Source of the DNA: Jeotgalibacillus marinus
GTDB taxonomy: Bacteria; Bacillota; Bacilli; Bacillales; Jeotgalibacillaceae
Assembly (NCBI RefSeq): GCF_040801915.1
Contig: NZ_JBFMIA010000011.1
Coordinates: forward strand, 1-64,000
Reading direction: 5' to 3'
Length of the DNA: 64,000 bases
The notes beneath the pieces are model-generated. The model did not search any database. It was given only the letters and a program-made list of their open reading frames with translations, and was not told the origin of the DNA. Below are positions 18,204-27,072 of this stretch, piece by piece. Position numbers and translations under genes: made by a program. Numbering within the stretch: the first letter of the stretch is position 1; every line of letters starts with the position of its first letter.

Positions 18204-18425
18204 ATGACTACTTGGCTTGCAATAGTGCTAATTGTTGTAGCATTGCTAGCGGGGGTTGCGCTTGGATTCTTCATCGCACGTAAATACATGATGACGTATC
18301 TGAAGAAAAACCCACCAATTAACGAGCAAATGCTTCGTATGATGATGATGCAAATGGGAATGAAACCATCCCAAAAGAAAATCAATCAAATGATGAGCGC
18401 GATGAATAAACAACAACCTAAATAA
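18204..18425 (+). CDS. yneF: UPF0154 membrane protein YneF
   Basis: The 73-residue product has an N-terminal TM helix (LAIVLIVVALLAGVALGFFIARKY) and a methionine-rich amphipathic tail (QMLRMMMMQMGMKPSQKK), the UPF0154 signature. The ribosome site GGAGG is strong. The function is unknown; the gene is conserved next to tkt in Bacillus. Confidence 0.93.
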   Translation: MTTWLAIVLIVVALLAGVALGFFIARKYMMTYLKKNPPINEQMLRMMMMQMGMKPSQKKINQMMSAMNKQQPK

Positions 18426-18433
18426 ATGAGATC

Positions 18434-18461
18434 AGCACTTCCTTTGTGGAAGTGCTTTTTA
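18434..18461 (+). terminator. Terminator after yneF
   Basis: AGCACTTCC pairs with GGAAGTGCT around a 5-base loop and is followed by TTTTTATTTT. Confidence 0.8.
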
Positions 18462-18623
18462 TTTTGCTTGGGTCATCTAGTTGTTGTATTAGCTGTTATT
18501 TTCTAAAATAAAAAATCTTCTCAATTTTCTTTAAAGTTGTTATGATATAGAGATTATCGAATGATTTTTTACATATTGTCAGTCTGATTAAGCAAAATTG
18601 TACAGAACGAAGGAAGGGGAGCC

Positions 18624-20384
18624 ATGAGAGTTTTTGGTTATTTGATGTGGTTTTTTAAGCAAGAAAAGAAAGCGTATATCGTGGGGATTGGCTTATTGTT
18701 GATAGTTGCTATGTTGCAGCTTATTCCACCTTGGTTAATTGGTGTTGTGGTTGATTCCATTGATATGGGGTCACTCAATGGGCAGGATTTAGCTAAATGG
18801 ATGGGAATATTGGCGCTATCAGCGCTTGCGATATATGTGCTGCAATATCTTTGGCGCGTGATGATTTTTGGCTCTGCTGTAAAGCTTAGCCGTCAAATGA
18901 GGGAGAGGTTGTACGCTCATTTTACACAAATGTCACCACAGTTTTATCAGAAAAGACGTGTGGGTGATTTGATGGCGCATGCTACAAATGATTTGTCGGC
19001 CATTCAACAAGCAGCGGGTGCTGGGGTTTTGACACTTGTTGATTCACTGGCAACGGGACTTTTTGTTATAGCAACAATAGCGATTATGATTGATGCAAAA
19101 TTAACGTTCATCGCTCTTATACCGATGCCTCTTATGGCATTATTGACGAATTATTATGGGACGCTCCTTCATAAAAGATTTGGTGTCGCGCAAGCAGCTT
19201 TTTCTGATTTGAATGATAAAACGCAAGAAAGTATCTCAGGGATAAAAGTAATTAAAACGTTTGGTCAAGAAAAGGAAGACGTTGAGTCATTTAGGGAATT
19301 GTCGAGTGACGTTGTAGCGAAAAATGTGGCTGTGGCACGAATTGATTCACTTTTTGATCCAACGATATCATTTATTGTTGGGTCATCATTTTTCTTGTCG
19401 ATTGTATTTGGTGGGCGAATGGTGATTGCAGAAGAGCTTTCAATTGGACAGTTGATTTCATTTACGACGTACCTTGGATTGTTAGTTTGGCCAATGTTAG
19501 CGTTTGGCTGGTTATTTAATATTGTCGAACGTGGACGTGCCTCATATGAGCGTGTTTCTCAATTGCTTAATCATCCTGTAGATATAAAGGAGAAAACGGG
19601 AGCAGTGGATGCGCAACCATCAGGTGATCTTGAAGTTGACATCATCGATTTTAAATTTCCTAATGATGAAGCCTCAGCTTTGCAAGACGTCTCATTTATA
19701 TTAAAGCGTGGAGATACGCTTGGCATTGTTGGAAGAACGGGGGCAGGGAAAACAACGATCTTAAAATTATTGATGAGAGAATTTGATGGATATGATGGGC
19801 AAATCTTATTTGATCAACGTTCCATCAATGAGTATAAATTAAAAGCATTACGTGGATCTATTGGTTATGTGCCACAAGATCATTTCTTGTTTTCAGCTTC
19901 TATTCGCGAAAATGTGGCATTTACTGATCCGAGTGTATCGCAATCTGTCGTTGAATTATCGACAAAATCGGCGCATGTTCAAGAGGATATTTTAGGATTT
20001 AGAAATGGTTATGATACGGTCGTTGGAGAGCGTGGTGTATCTCTTTCAGGTGGACAAAAACAACGTATTTCGATTGCTCGAGCTTTATTAATGGACCCAG
20101 AAGTATTGTTGCTAGACGATTCGTTGTCTGCCGTTGATGCAAAAACAGAGGAAGCGATTCTTTCTTCATTAAAAGAAACACGAGAAGGCAAAACAACGAT
20201 CATTACGTCGCACCGATTAAGTGCCGTACAGCATGCGGACTTGATTATTGTTTTAGACGAGGGAAAACTGGTTGAAAAAGGGACTCATGAAGAGTTGATG
20301 GAAAAGCAAGATTGGTACTATCGTATGTATGTGAGACAGCAGCTTGAGGTATTAGTGGAGCGAGGGGGGACACGTCATGATTGA
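18624..20384 (+). CDS. Heterodimeric ABC exporter subunit, degenerate-site half (BmrC/YheI-like)
   Basis: The 586-residue product has six TM helices (ABC_membrane domain, about 15-300) and an ATPase domain: Walker A GRTGAGKTT, signature VSLSGGQKQR, Walker B VLLLDDSLSAVD. The catalytic glutamate after Walker B is replaced by Asp, as in the B. subtilis BmrC (YheI) half of the BmrCD drug exporter. The signature is canonical LSGGQ. The gene overlaps the next by 8 bases, so the two are co-translated. Drug or lipid export is inferred from the family. Confidence 0.9.
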   Translation: MRVFGYLMWFFKQEKKAYIVGIGLLLIVAMLQLIPPWLIGVVVDSIDMGSLNGQDLAKWMGILALSALAIYVLQYLWRVMIFGSAVKLSRQMRERLYAHFTQMSPQFYQKRRVGDLMAHATNDLSAIQQAAGAGVLTLVDSLATGLFVIATIAIMIDAKLTFIALIPMPLMALLTNYYGTLLHKRFGVAQAAFSDLNDKTQESISGIKVIKTFGQEKEDVESFRELSSDVVAKNVAVARIDSLFDPTISFIVGSSFFLSIVFGGRMVIAEELSIGQLISFTTYLGLLVWPMLAFGWLFNIVERGRASYERVSQLLNHPVDIKEKTGAVDAQPSGDLEVDIIDFKFPNDEASALQDVSFILKRGDTLGIVGRTGAGKTTILKLLMREFDGYDGQILFDQRSINEYKLKALRGSIGYVPQDHFLFSASIRENVAFTDPSVSQSVVELSTKSAHVQEDILGFRNGYDTVVGERGVSLSGGQKQRISIARALLMDPEVLLLDDSLSAVDAKTEEAILSSLKETREGKTTIITSHRLSAVQHADLIIVLDEGKLVEKGTHEELMEKQDWYYRMYVRQQLEVLVERGGTRHD

Positions 20385-22164
20385 AAAAAAACAGCCGTTA
20401 TTGTCAGGACACGATCAGTGGAAAGCACTTACCCGGCTTTTAACCTATACTTCTCCCTTTAAAAAGCCAATCACCTTTGCCTTTGTCTTACTTCTTTTAA
20501 TGACGATTGGGGATGTACTTGGACCAATCCTAATTAAAGTATTTATAGATGATTTCTTAACTCCACGATCTTTTCCTTTTGAACCACTTGTTGCTCTCGC
20601 TGCAACCTACATTGTCATTCAAGTTGGGAACGTTTTTATCATGTATTTTCAGCAGGTGAAATTTCAAGAAATTGCGCTGAAAATTATTCAACAACTTCGC
20701 GTGGATGCATTTTCACGTGTGCAGGCTCTTGGCATGCGTTATTTTGATCAAACGCCAGCTGGTTCCATTGTATCGCGTGTGACAAACGATACGGAAGCGA
20801 TAAAGGAAATGTTTGTGAGTGTACTTGTTAGCTTTATTCAAAGTGCATTCTTGATTGTCGGGATTTTTATTGCGATGTTCATTTTAAATGCACGTCTAGC
20901 CCTCTTCTGTCTTGTTATTTTGCCAATCATTTTTATGATCATGAAAACATACCGTAAATATAGTTCGGTGTTTTATCAAGAGTTGCGCGAACGATTAAGT
21001 CAGCTCAATGCCAAGCTCGCTGAGTCCCTTTCGGGGATGGTGATGGTACAGGCATTTCGTCAGGAAAAACGCATGCAGGATGAATTTGGCGTAACGAATC
21101 AATATCATTACAATGCAGGCATGCGCAATATTAAAATCGATGGATTATTGTTACGACCTGCCATTAATTTGGTGTATATGTTGGCGTTATTGATTATTTT
21201 AAGTTTTTTTGGTATCACATCGTTTGATGCAGCTGGTGGTATTGAAATTGGTGTGCTGTATGCCTTTATCAACTATTTAGATCGATTTTTTGAGCCGATC
21301 AATCAAGTCATGCAGCGTTTATCTATTTTCCAACAAGCGATTGTTGCGGCATCGCGTGTGTTTAAATTGCTGGATGAAAAAGAGTTAGAGCCGCATCAAC
21401 ACCCCGAGTCGAGCCGTTCGCTTGAAGAAGGTGAAATTGAATTCCGAAATGTGACATTTTCGTATGATGGAAAGCAAGAGGTCTTGAAGAATATTTCATT
21501 TCGGGCAAAGCCTGGTGAAACGGTAGCGCTTGTTGGTCATACAGGGAGTGGGAAAAGTTCGATCATCAATTTGCTCATGCGTTTTTATGAATTTGAAAAG
21601 GGTGACATTTTGATTGATGGAGAGTCGATAAAGAAGTTTAAAAAAGAAGATCTTCGTGAAAAAATGGGGCTCGTGTTGCAGGATCCATTCTTGTTTTTTG
21701 GAACGGTTGCGAGTAACATTCGTTTGTATAATGAGGCATTAACGGATCAAGATGTACGTGAGGCAGCTGAATTTGTACAGGCTCATACATTTATTGGGAA
21801 ATCACCTGATCAGTATGAGCAACGAGTCGTTGAACGAGGAGCGACATTGTCAAGCGGTCAACGTCAGCTTATTGCATTCGCGAGAACGATTGTAGCAAAT
21901 CCTAAGGTGTTGATTTTGGACGAAGCGACAGCAAGTATTGATACCGAAACGGAAGAGGCCATTCAGGTTGCGTTAGAACGGATGCGAAAAGGGCGTACGA
22001 CAATTGCGATCGCTCACCGTTTATCGACGATTCAAGATGCCGAACAAATATTAGTGCTGCATCACGGGGAAGTAGTCGAGCGTGGGACACACCAGGAGCT
22101 ATTAACGCAACAAGGACTGTATCATAAAATGTATTTACTACAAAATGGTTTGCCACAAGGGTAA
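20377..22164 (+). CDS. Heterodimeric ABC exporter subunit, consensus-Walker half (BmrD/YheH-like)
   Basis: The 595-residue product has six TM helices plus an ATPase domain: Walker A GHTGSGKSS, a degenerate signature TLSSGQRQ (LSSGQ), Walker B VLILDEATASID with the catalytic Glu present, and the H-loop IAHRLST. Its defects complement those of the preceding subunit: one intact and one degenerate ATP site per heterodimer, the asymmetric arrangement known for BmrCD and TM287/288. The insertion of this pair between yneF and ccdA is not part of the B. subtilis order. Confidence 0.9.
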   Translation: MIEKKQPLLSGHDQWKALTRLLTYTSPFKKPITFAFVLLLLMTIGDVLGPILIKVFIDDFLTPRSFPFEPLVALAATYIVIQVGNVFIMYFQQVKFQEIALKIIQQLRVDAFSRVQALGMRYFDQTPAGSIVSRVTNDTEAIKEMFVSVLVSFIQSAFLIVGIFIAMFILNARLALFCLVILPIIFMIMKTYRKYSSVFYQELRERLSQLNAKLAESLSGMVMVQAFRQEKRMQDEFGVTNQYHYNAGMRNIKIDGLLLRPAINLVYMLALLIILSFFGITSFDAAGGIEIGVLYAFINYLDRFFEPINQVMQRLSIFQQAIVAASRVFKLLDEKELEPHQHPESSRSLEEGEIEFRNVTFSYDGKQEVLKNISFRAKPGETVALVGHTGSGKSSIINLLMRFYEFEKGDILIDGESIKKFKKEDLREKMGLVLQDPFLFFGTVASNIRLYNEALTDQDVREAAEFVQAHTFIGKSPDQYEQRVVERGATLSSGQRQLIAFARTIVANPKVLILDEATASIDTETEEAIQVALERMRKGRTTIAIAHRLSTIQDAEQILVLHHGEVVERGTHQELLTQQGLYHKMYLLQNGLPQG

Positions 22165-22319
22165 GAATTTGCGTAGGTCAGACTACAGGCACATAAAATA
22201 GAACATAATAGGACTTAAAGGACCACTCAAAAAAGACCCACTTTCATTTAGTCGGTCCAGCCACTTTAGCGCTATTCATAGATGTTTGTTGCCGCTTTGT
22301 TATTAGAAGGGGGTAAACG

Positions 22320-22514
22320 TTATGCTTTCATGTAGGTTGAACTTAAGTTTGGTAAGTCTTGTGTATACAAGCGGTCATATCGATTTAGTAAGTCATCAAG
22401 TTCTTGAGAATATTGTATAGCTAGTTGAGAGGCTAAACCTTCCTTGGCCACAACATAGATCAGGACTTGTCTTTTTTTTTCAATTTGATTAAGTAGTCCG
22501 CACTGGTCAGCCAT
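22320..22514 (-). CDS. Spo0E-family aspartyl-phosphate phosphatase
   Basis: The 64-residue helical-hairpin protein has the family core SQELDDLLNRYDRL. Spo0E-type proteins dephosphorylate Spo0A~P and so delay sporulation. ATG 22514 follows GAAAGGAC. It stands alone and antisense between two plus-strand operons. Confidence 0.8.
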   Translation of the reverse strand: MADQCGLLNQIEKKRQVLIYVVAKEGLASQLAIQYSQELDDLLNRYDRLYTQDLPNLSSTYMKA

Positions 22515-22822
22515 ATGGTTGTCCTTTCGATGAGAACATGATTGGCATCATAACTCATACAGTTTTTGTCATCCCTGTAACTTAGAGTCTAGTATACAAA
22601 AAAGTGTGGTAGATATCAAAGTATATATCACTTTTTTGAAATTTTTTTTACCCTAAAAATTTGTCTTTATGAGACATTCTGACATATGATTCCCGAGGCG
22701 TCGGGGTCTGTCACAAAAAGTTTGGATCTCATTTGGTGTATATTGCTAAAATGTTTGGTAGAATAATTAAGGCATACAATTGATTCGTACTATACTACGC
22801 ACTACATAAGGGAGGCATAATA
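22515..22822. other. Divergent promoter gap between the Spo0E-like gene and ccdA
   Basis: This is an AT-rich intergenic region with no ORF or clear hairpin. It must hold both promoters, but I could not fix a -35/-10 pair with confidence. Confidence 0.3.
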
Positions 22823-23530
22823 GTGGCCGATTTAAATTTATTTTTGGCATTTGGCGCTGGTTTTTTAAGTTTTATCTCGCCTTGTGTATTACCGCTGTAT
22901 CCAGCATTTTTATCTTATATTACCGGGATGTCTGTGAAAGAGTTATCTCAAGACAATGCCATGCTTCAACGTAGAAGCTTGTTGCATACGCTCTTTTTCT
23001 TACTGGGATTTTCGTTAATCTTTATTGCTTTAGGCTTTTCAACGACATGGATGTATGATTTCTTTTATGGAAATCAAAATCTAATTCGACAAGTAGGAGC
23101 GATCCTGATTGTTGTCTTTGGTCTATTGATTGTAGGAATGTTCAAACCAGAATTTATGATGAGAGAACGTCGCTTTGAATTTAAAAACCGACCTTCAGGA
23201 TATTTGGGATCATCGTTGATTGGACTAGCTTTTGCAGCGGGTTGGACGCCGTGTATGGGACCGATTTTAGCGGCAGTTGTGGCAATGGCAGCAACTAATC
23301 CTGGATCTGGTATGATCTACATGATCGCCTATTTCCTTGGATTTGCCCTTCCGTTTTTCGTTTTATCCTTTTTCCTGAGTCGAATGGGCTGGATCAAGCG
23401 TTACAGTGCTCAGATGACTAAAATTGGTGGTTGGATTATGATTGGAATGGGAGTATTGTTGTTTTTTGATGGAATGACGCTAATTATCCGTTGGCTTTCA
23501 CCGATATTCGGAGATTTCCAAGGTTTTTGA
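22823..23530 (+). CDS. ccdA: Cytochrome c biogenesis protein CcdA
   Basis: The 235-residue product has six TM helices and starts at GTG 22823 after GGGAGG. The redox-active cysteines lie in TM1 (FISPCVLPLYP) and TM4 (GWTPCMGP), as in the CcdA/DsbD transmembrane family. It carries reducing equivalents from cytoplasmic thioredoxin across the membrane for cytochrome c maturation and, in Bacillus, spore synthesis. The two genes that follow are its usual companions. Confidence 0.95.
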   Translation: MADLNLFLAFGAGFLSFISPCVLPLYPAFLSYITGMSVKELSQDNAMLQRRSLLHTLFFLLGFSLIFIALGFSTTWMYDFFYGNQNLIRQVGAILIVVFGLLIVGMFKPEFMMRERRFEFKNRPSGYLGSSLIGLAFAAGWTPCMGPILAAVVAMAATNPGSGMIYMIAYFLGFALPFFVLSFFLSRMGWIKRYSAQMTKIGGWIMIGMGVLLFFDGMTLIIRWLSPIFGDFQGF

Positions 23531-23607
23531 GAAATCTACAATGAGTATTGCAGGTCTTTTGGATTAGGTGTATAGTAATTTTATACTCCAAGATAAGGAT
23601 GAGAACA

Positions 23608-23970
23608 ATGCCGAATTTACTAATTGTGGATGATGCGAAATTTATGAGAATGACATTGAAAAATATGCTGAACAACTCGATTTACAACATCGTTGGAGAA
23701 GCTGAAAATGGGGAAGAAGCGATCGAACAATATCGTAGCCTTCAACCAGACCTTGTCACAATGGACATTACTATGCCCGTTATGGACGGATTGAGTGCAG
23801 CGAAAGCTATTCTAGGTGAATTTCCAGATGCGAAAATCATTATGTGTTCGGCAATGGGGCAACAACAAATGGTCATTGAAGCTATTGAAGCCGGAGCAAA
23901 AGATTTTATCGTCAAACCTTTTGATGGAGGTCGAGTCATTGATTCGATAAATCGTGTTTGTAAAATGTAA
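23608..23970 (+). CDS. ccdB: CheY-like response regulator CcdB (YneI)
   Basis: The 120-residue stand-alone receiver domain starts at ATG 23608 (MPNLLIVDDAKFMR) after AAGGATG. The phospho-acceptor Asp is in LVTMDITMP and the conserved Lys in DFIVKPF. There is no output domain. It is the yneI/ccdB position next to ccdA in B. subtilis; its role in cytochrome c biogenesis is not established. Confidence 0.9.
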   Translation: MPNLLIVDDAKFMRMTLKNMLNNSIYNIVGEAENGEEAIEQYRSLQPDLVTMDITMPVMDGLSAAKAILGEFPDAKIIMCSAMGQQQMVIEAIEAGAKDFIVKPFDGGRVIDSINRVCKM

Positions 23971-23983
23971 TAAAGCACGCTAG

Positions 23984-24010
23984 CCGATTCTTTTAAAGAA
24001 TCGGTTTTTT
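23984..24010 (+). terminator. Terminator after ccdB
   Basis: CCGATTCTTT pairs with AAAGAATCGG with almost no loop, followed by TTTTTT. Confidence 0.75.
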
Positions 24011-24110
24011 AAATGCTCAAATTAATGGGTCAAATCATTCATCAACCTTTTTTACAAACGTGTCGAAGTCCTATATAATAGCTTTATTAAGTTAAAGAGG
24101 TGGAGTTCGC

Positions 24111-24593
24111 ATGCCAGTCATTTTGTCCACAATTGCCGCCGTGATTATGGGATTAGTCGTCCTAATGATACGAATGAAAGCTGCAAAACGACCTGTATCA
24201 GCTAAAAAAATTATTTTGCCCCCATTGTTTATGAGTACGGGAGCATTAATGTTCATCTTTCCATATTTCCACGTTACTCCACTTGAAGTGGCAGAAGCAC
24301 TTCTAGTTGGCATGATTTTTTCAGTTTTGTTAATTAAGACAACTAAATTTGAAGTGCGCGATGAAGGAATTTACATGAAAACATCAAAAGCATTTCCATT
24401 TATATTAATGGGATTGCTTGTGGTTCGCGTGATTATGAAGCTTATCTTAAGCTCAACGATTGATGTTGGGGCATTGAGCGGGATGTTTTGGATCTTAGCA
24501 TTTGGCATGATTGTACCTTGGCGAATTGCGATGTATCTTCAATATCGCAAATTGAGCCTAAAAGAATCAAGCGAAAGATCACAGTTCGCATAA
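24111..24593 (+). CDS. ccdC: CcdC family membrane protein (YneJ)
   Basis: The 160-residue product has four to five TM helices (e.g. IAAVIMGLVVLMIRM and ILAFGMIVPWRIAMY) and a basic tail. It is the third gene of the conserved ccdA-ccdB-ccdC cluster. ATG 24111 follows AGAGGTGGAG. Its last three codons and stop lie inside the terminator stem it shares with the convergent neighbour. Confidence 0.88.
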   Translation: MPVILSTIAAVIMGLVVLMIRMKAAKRPVSAKKIILPPLFMSTGALMFIFPYFHVTPLEVAEALLVGMIFSVLLIKTTKFEVRDEGIYMKTSKAFPFILMGLLVVRVIMKLILSSTIDVGALSGMFWILAFGMIVPWRIAMYLQYRKLSLKESSERSQFA

Positions 24594-24639
24594 GAAAAAG
24601 CAATCTCCAAGGATGTGAGATTGCTTTTTCTTATGCGAA
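24585..24639. terminator. Bidirectional terminator embedded in two convergent reading frames
   Basis: Two perfect 23-base arms (24585-24607 and 24617-24639) flank a 9-base loop. Each arm contains TTCGCATAA, so both genes end Phe-Ala-stop inside the stem. Runs of A and T on either side serve as U-tracts in both directions. Confidence 0.9.
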
Positions 24640-25068
24640 TAAATCTTCGTAAGGGTTCAAATCAATATTTAAATCGTCCATTTTTTTACGCAAAAATTTA
24701 TGATCTCGTTTTGGAGTTGCAGTAATGTAACCGCGTATGATAAGGTCTAAATCAATGGAATTCGCTTGTTCTTTCAATGCGAGTTCGCCAATTTTCCCGG
24801 CGATTTTTTGTCTAGCGATATCACGGAAAAGTTCTGGAACTGGACTCACTAAATCTTCTAAAAGCGAAAGCTCACGATCCTGCCACAGGTGCCTTGATTC
24901 TCTTACATAATGTTCTTCCCAATCCAAATCAGATTTGCCATCTTGCTTTGGCATTCGTTTGAGGAACTTTCGGAACATAAAAAACCCGCCGATCGCAAAA
25001 AGTGTGACGAGTACGACAATCCAAACTAAAATAAACCATAAAAACCAACCTTCAAGCATTTTATCCAC
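24631..25068 (-). CDS. yneK: DUF2621 membrane protein YneK
   Basis: The 145-residue product has an N-terminal TM helix (WFLWFILVWIVVLVTLFAIGGFF) followed by a cytoplasmic helical domain (WEEHYVRESRHLW, PVPELFRDIARQKIAGKI). It matches the DUF2621/YneK family in length and layout. It converges on ccdC as in B. subtilis. Function unknown. Confidence 0.88.
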   Translation of the reverse strand: MDKMLEGWFLWFILVWIVVLVTLFAIGGFFMFRKFLKRMPKQDGKSDLDWEEHYVRESRHLWQDRELSLLEDLVSPVPELFRDIARQKIAGKIGELALKEQANSIDLDLIIRGYITATPKRDHKFLRKKMDDLNIDLNPYEDLFA

Positions 25069-25183
25069 CTCAAATTTTTGTCCATTATTGATGCTTTCAT
25101 TATAAAGGACAAGGCGGATATCGGCAAGAAATGGTTAAGGATAAGATGTAAGGCTTTCTACATATAAAAGGGAGGACATAAAA

Positions 25184-25456
25184 ATGTTACTTTTACCCTT
25201 AGGTTTAGTCTTTTAAGTTGGAGTCGTTTTGTTCATTATTACATTAATATTGAAGAAGAAAAGCCTTAATTCTTCATATAACAATCTACCAGGAATTACA
25301 GGATTAGTTATCGGAATAGCCTTGTTCTTAATCGGATTTTTGATTGTTAGAGGTTTTGAAGGTGCAGCATATGGATTGTTCACAGCTCCTATTTTGATTA
25401 TTTCTATACAGGCAATTATTTTGGGGAACAGGTCGAGATCGTTATCATGGATATGA
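25184..25456 (+). pseudogene. YesK-like small membrane protein gene with one nonsense codon
   Basis: ATG 25184 has an excellent ribosome site (GGGAGG) and begins MLLLPLGLVF, then TAA at 25214. The same frame continues without a break to 25456 through three hydrophobic helices (GVVLFIITLILKKK, GITGLVIGIALFLIGFLIV, GAAYGLFTAPILIISI). This resembles the YesK family of about 90-residue proteins. A TTG at 25229 could restart translation but has no ribosome site. A single-base lesion, or a sequencing error, is the likely cause. Confidence 0.55.
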
Positions 25457-25500
25457 GACCGTCCTTCAAGTCAGCTGTTAAATAAGCTCTTAATAACCCG

Positions 25501-25710
25501 GTCTTTGTGGCTGACCGATTTCATTTCGTTCGTTATATCTATTGGGTATTAGTTCGTGTTCGTAGGCTTATTCAGTCTTCTTGGCATGATTATGATCGTA
25601 AGAAAGTTAGAAGAGGCGTTATGTATTCCACAAAGCATCCCACAAATTAACGGAAGAAGATCAGTGGTCTTTGCAGCGTTATCTAGGGTTTTCGGATGAG
25701 CTTAAGTAAG
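25501..25710 (+). mobile_element. ISL3-family transposase fragment
   Basis: The plus strand reads VADRFHFVRYIYWVLVRVRR and WHDYDRKKVRRGVMY, then, after a one-base frameshift near 25650, KLTEEDQWSLQRYLGFSDEL. This is the DDE-core region of ISL3 transposases. Only about 65 codons remain, with one frameshift and no terminal repeats seen. Confidence 0.75.
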
Positions 25711-25860
25711 CGTATTAAAAGAAACCTTTTCAAACTGGTTTTATAAAGCCAAAGAAAAGGTACTTCACTTGTATTTGCTTTTGCACACTTAATAAGGTCG
25801 CAATCGTTCTGACCGAAAATGAGTTCTGCAACATAATATATACCCAAATGAAAAAATAAA

Positions 25861-25888
25861 TAAGCTTGGAGAAATTTCTCCAAGCTTA
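25861..25888 (-). terminator. 28-bp perfect palindrome, probable minus-strand terminator
   Basis: TAAGCTTGGAGAAA and its exact complement meet without a spacer. On the minus strand it is followed by TTTATTTTTTC, so it suits termination of the small minus-strand gene at 26027-26176. Confidence 0.6.
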
Positions 25889-26026
25889 ATCTTGATGTGA
25901 AGTGTAAGCGAATTAATTTGTGCATATTTTGTGATTGAATGTGTTTTTTACTGTTATGCACCTAACAAAAGAAGCTGTTATTACTTTGTTAGGTCCCTTA
26001 ATGGTGTCTTCACCGTGACGAATGTA

Positions 26027-26176
26027 TTACTTGATTTGTTTGTAGCCGAGGGAAACGAGCTGATGTAAATTCTCGCGACGAATGTTATAGAAATGTTTGT
26101 CGTCCGCCGTCACCGTTACATAGTCCTCCATCTGCTTTTCCGCTTCGTCAACAAATACACCTTCAACTTCACGCAT
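26027..26176 (-). CDS. 49-residue hypothetical protein
   Basis: ATG 26176 has a strong ribosome site (AAAGGAGGG). The frame begins MREVEGVFVDEAEKQMEDY and ends GYKQIK at TAA 26027. It is acidic at the N-terminus and basic at the C-terminus, has no membrane segment, and is probably a small cytosolic or spore-associated protein. It lies between yneK and sspO, the region where B. subtilis has cotM and sspP, but resembles neither. Family not recognised. Confidence 0.6.
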   Translation of the reverse strand: MREVEGVFVDEAEKQMEDYVTVTADDKHFYNIRRENLHQLVSLGYKQIK

Positions 26177-26372
26177 GCAGCGTCCCTCCTTTCATTGTAT
26201 CTCTATATTATCAGAAAATTTTTAAAAATGAATCGGTCAAAAGTATGAATTTTCTATACTTTCTATTCTATAATAATTTTTTCTCCACAGGGTGACTATT
26301 CGTCCGACTTTTTGCGATATGGAAGTGAGAAATTATTTCTCAACTTTTCATATACAAAGGAGCGAATGAACC

Positions 26373-26738
26373 ATGATGTGGTTAAACAAATTTCAATCAT
26401 TTAAATCAAAGGAAGAATTAACCTTGCTGTGGAACAACAGTTAAAAGAAAAACACGTATCACAAACTATTCAAGCCAAGCCTCCTCACGCTACTTAATGA
26501 TGCAGCCTCCATTTATGATTATTACGGGATTTTATTGCGAGCAAAAGTGTCGATTCAATAATCTATGCTAATAGAAAATCGTCCAGAACCATTTAATGAA
26601 GTTTGGCATTCAACGATTTTCCAAGCGAAGCAAGGGCAGTTGAAATCGTTAAAGAAGTATTTATACCGTGCGTTTCAACAAGCCACACTCACAGCTGTAA
26701 GGCAAGAAAAACCTATTTTTAATTGGCTTGAATCATAA
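26373..26738 (+). pseudogene. Broken gene of about 120 codons, unknown family
   Basis: From ATG 26373 (after AAAGGAG) the frames join as MMWLNKFQSFKSKEEL, then, shifted by one near 26420, LAVEQQLKEKHVSQTIQAK, then LLNDAASIYDYYGILLRAKV. A TAA at about 26560 is followed in frame by SMLIENRPEPFNEVWHST, QAKQGQLKSLKKYLYRAF and a stop at 26736. Two frameshifts and one stop codon are needed. The good start and the continuous protein-like composition argue for a recently lost gene. Confidence 0.5.
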
Positions 26739-26773
26739 GGGTGGACTTGCGATACAGGAGGTGAAGGGGGAGA

Positions 26774-26941
26774 ATGACCATGTTCCAAAATTTAAGAGGG
26801 GTGCTGTGGCCAAATTTATCTCATTGGTATCACCACAACTTAAATGAGAGGCAGGATAGAGGCATTAATTGGCTAAATGTTTGTAATGAAGTAAGGGTTG
26901 TCTTTAAATTTGTACTTTCAAAATTAGAAAAGAACCAATGA
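26774..26941 (+). CDS. 55-residue hypothetical protein
   Basis: ATG 26774 follows GGAGGTGAAGGGGGAG, a very strong site 36 bases after the broken gene above, and a terminator overlaps its stop. The product is rich in Asn, Trp and His at the N-terminus (LWPNLSHWYHHNLNER) and has an amphipathic C-terminal helix (RVVFKFVLSKLEK). Family not recognised; it was probably co-transcribed with the preceding gene. Confidence 0.5.
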   Translation: MTMFQNLRGVLWPNLSHWYHHNLNERQDRGINWLNVCNEVRVVFKFVLSKLEKNQ

Positions 26942-26976
26942 GACAAATATGCATGCCTTTGTCTCGTTGGTTTTTG
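26933..26976 (+). terminator. Terminator overlapping the end of the 55-residue gene
   Basis: AACCAATGAGACAAA pairs with TTTGTCTCGTTGGTT across a 10-base loop, followed by TTTG. Confidence 0.75.
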
Positions 26977-27072
26977 ATAGGAAAAGGTCGTCACCTATCG
27001 ATGCAATGTGTTGTGATAATGTAAGACATAATGAGTTAATATCCATCAAAACCATCTTCATCTATCGAGTAA

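Noticed and set aside
25683..25961. 92-codon minus-strand frame
   Set aside because: It overlaps the ISL3 fragment and the 28-bp palindrome, has no ribosome site and no recognisable protein pattern.
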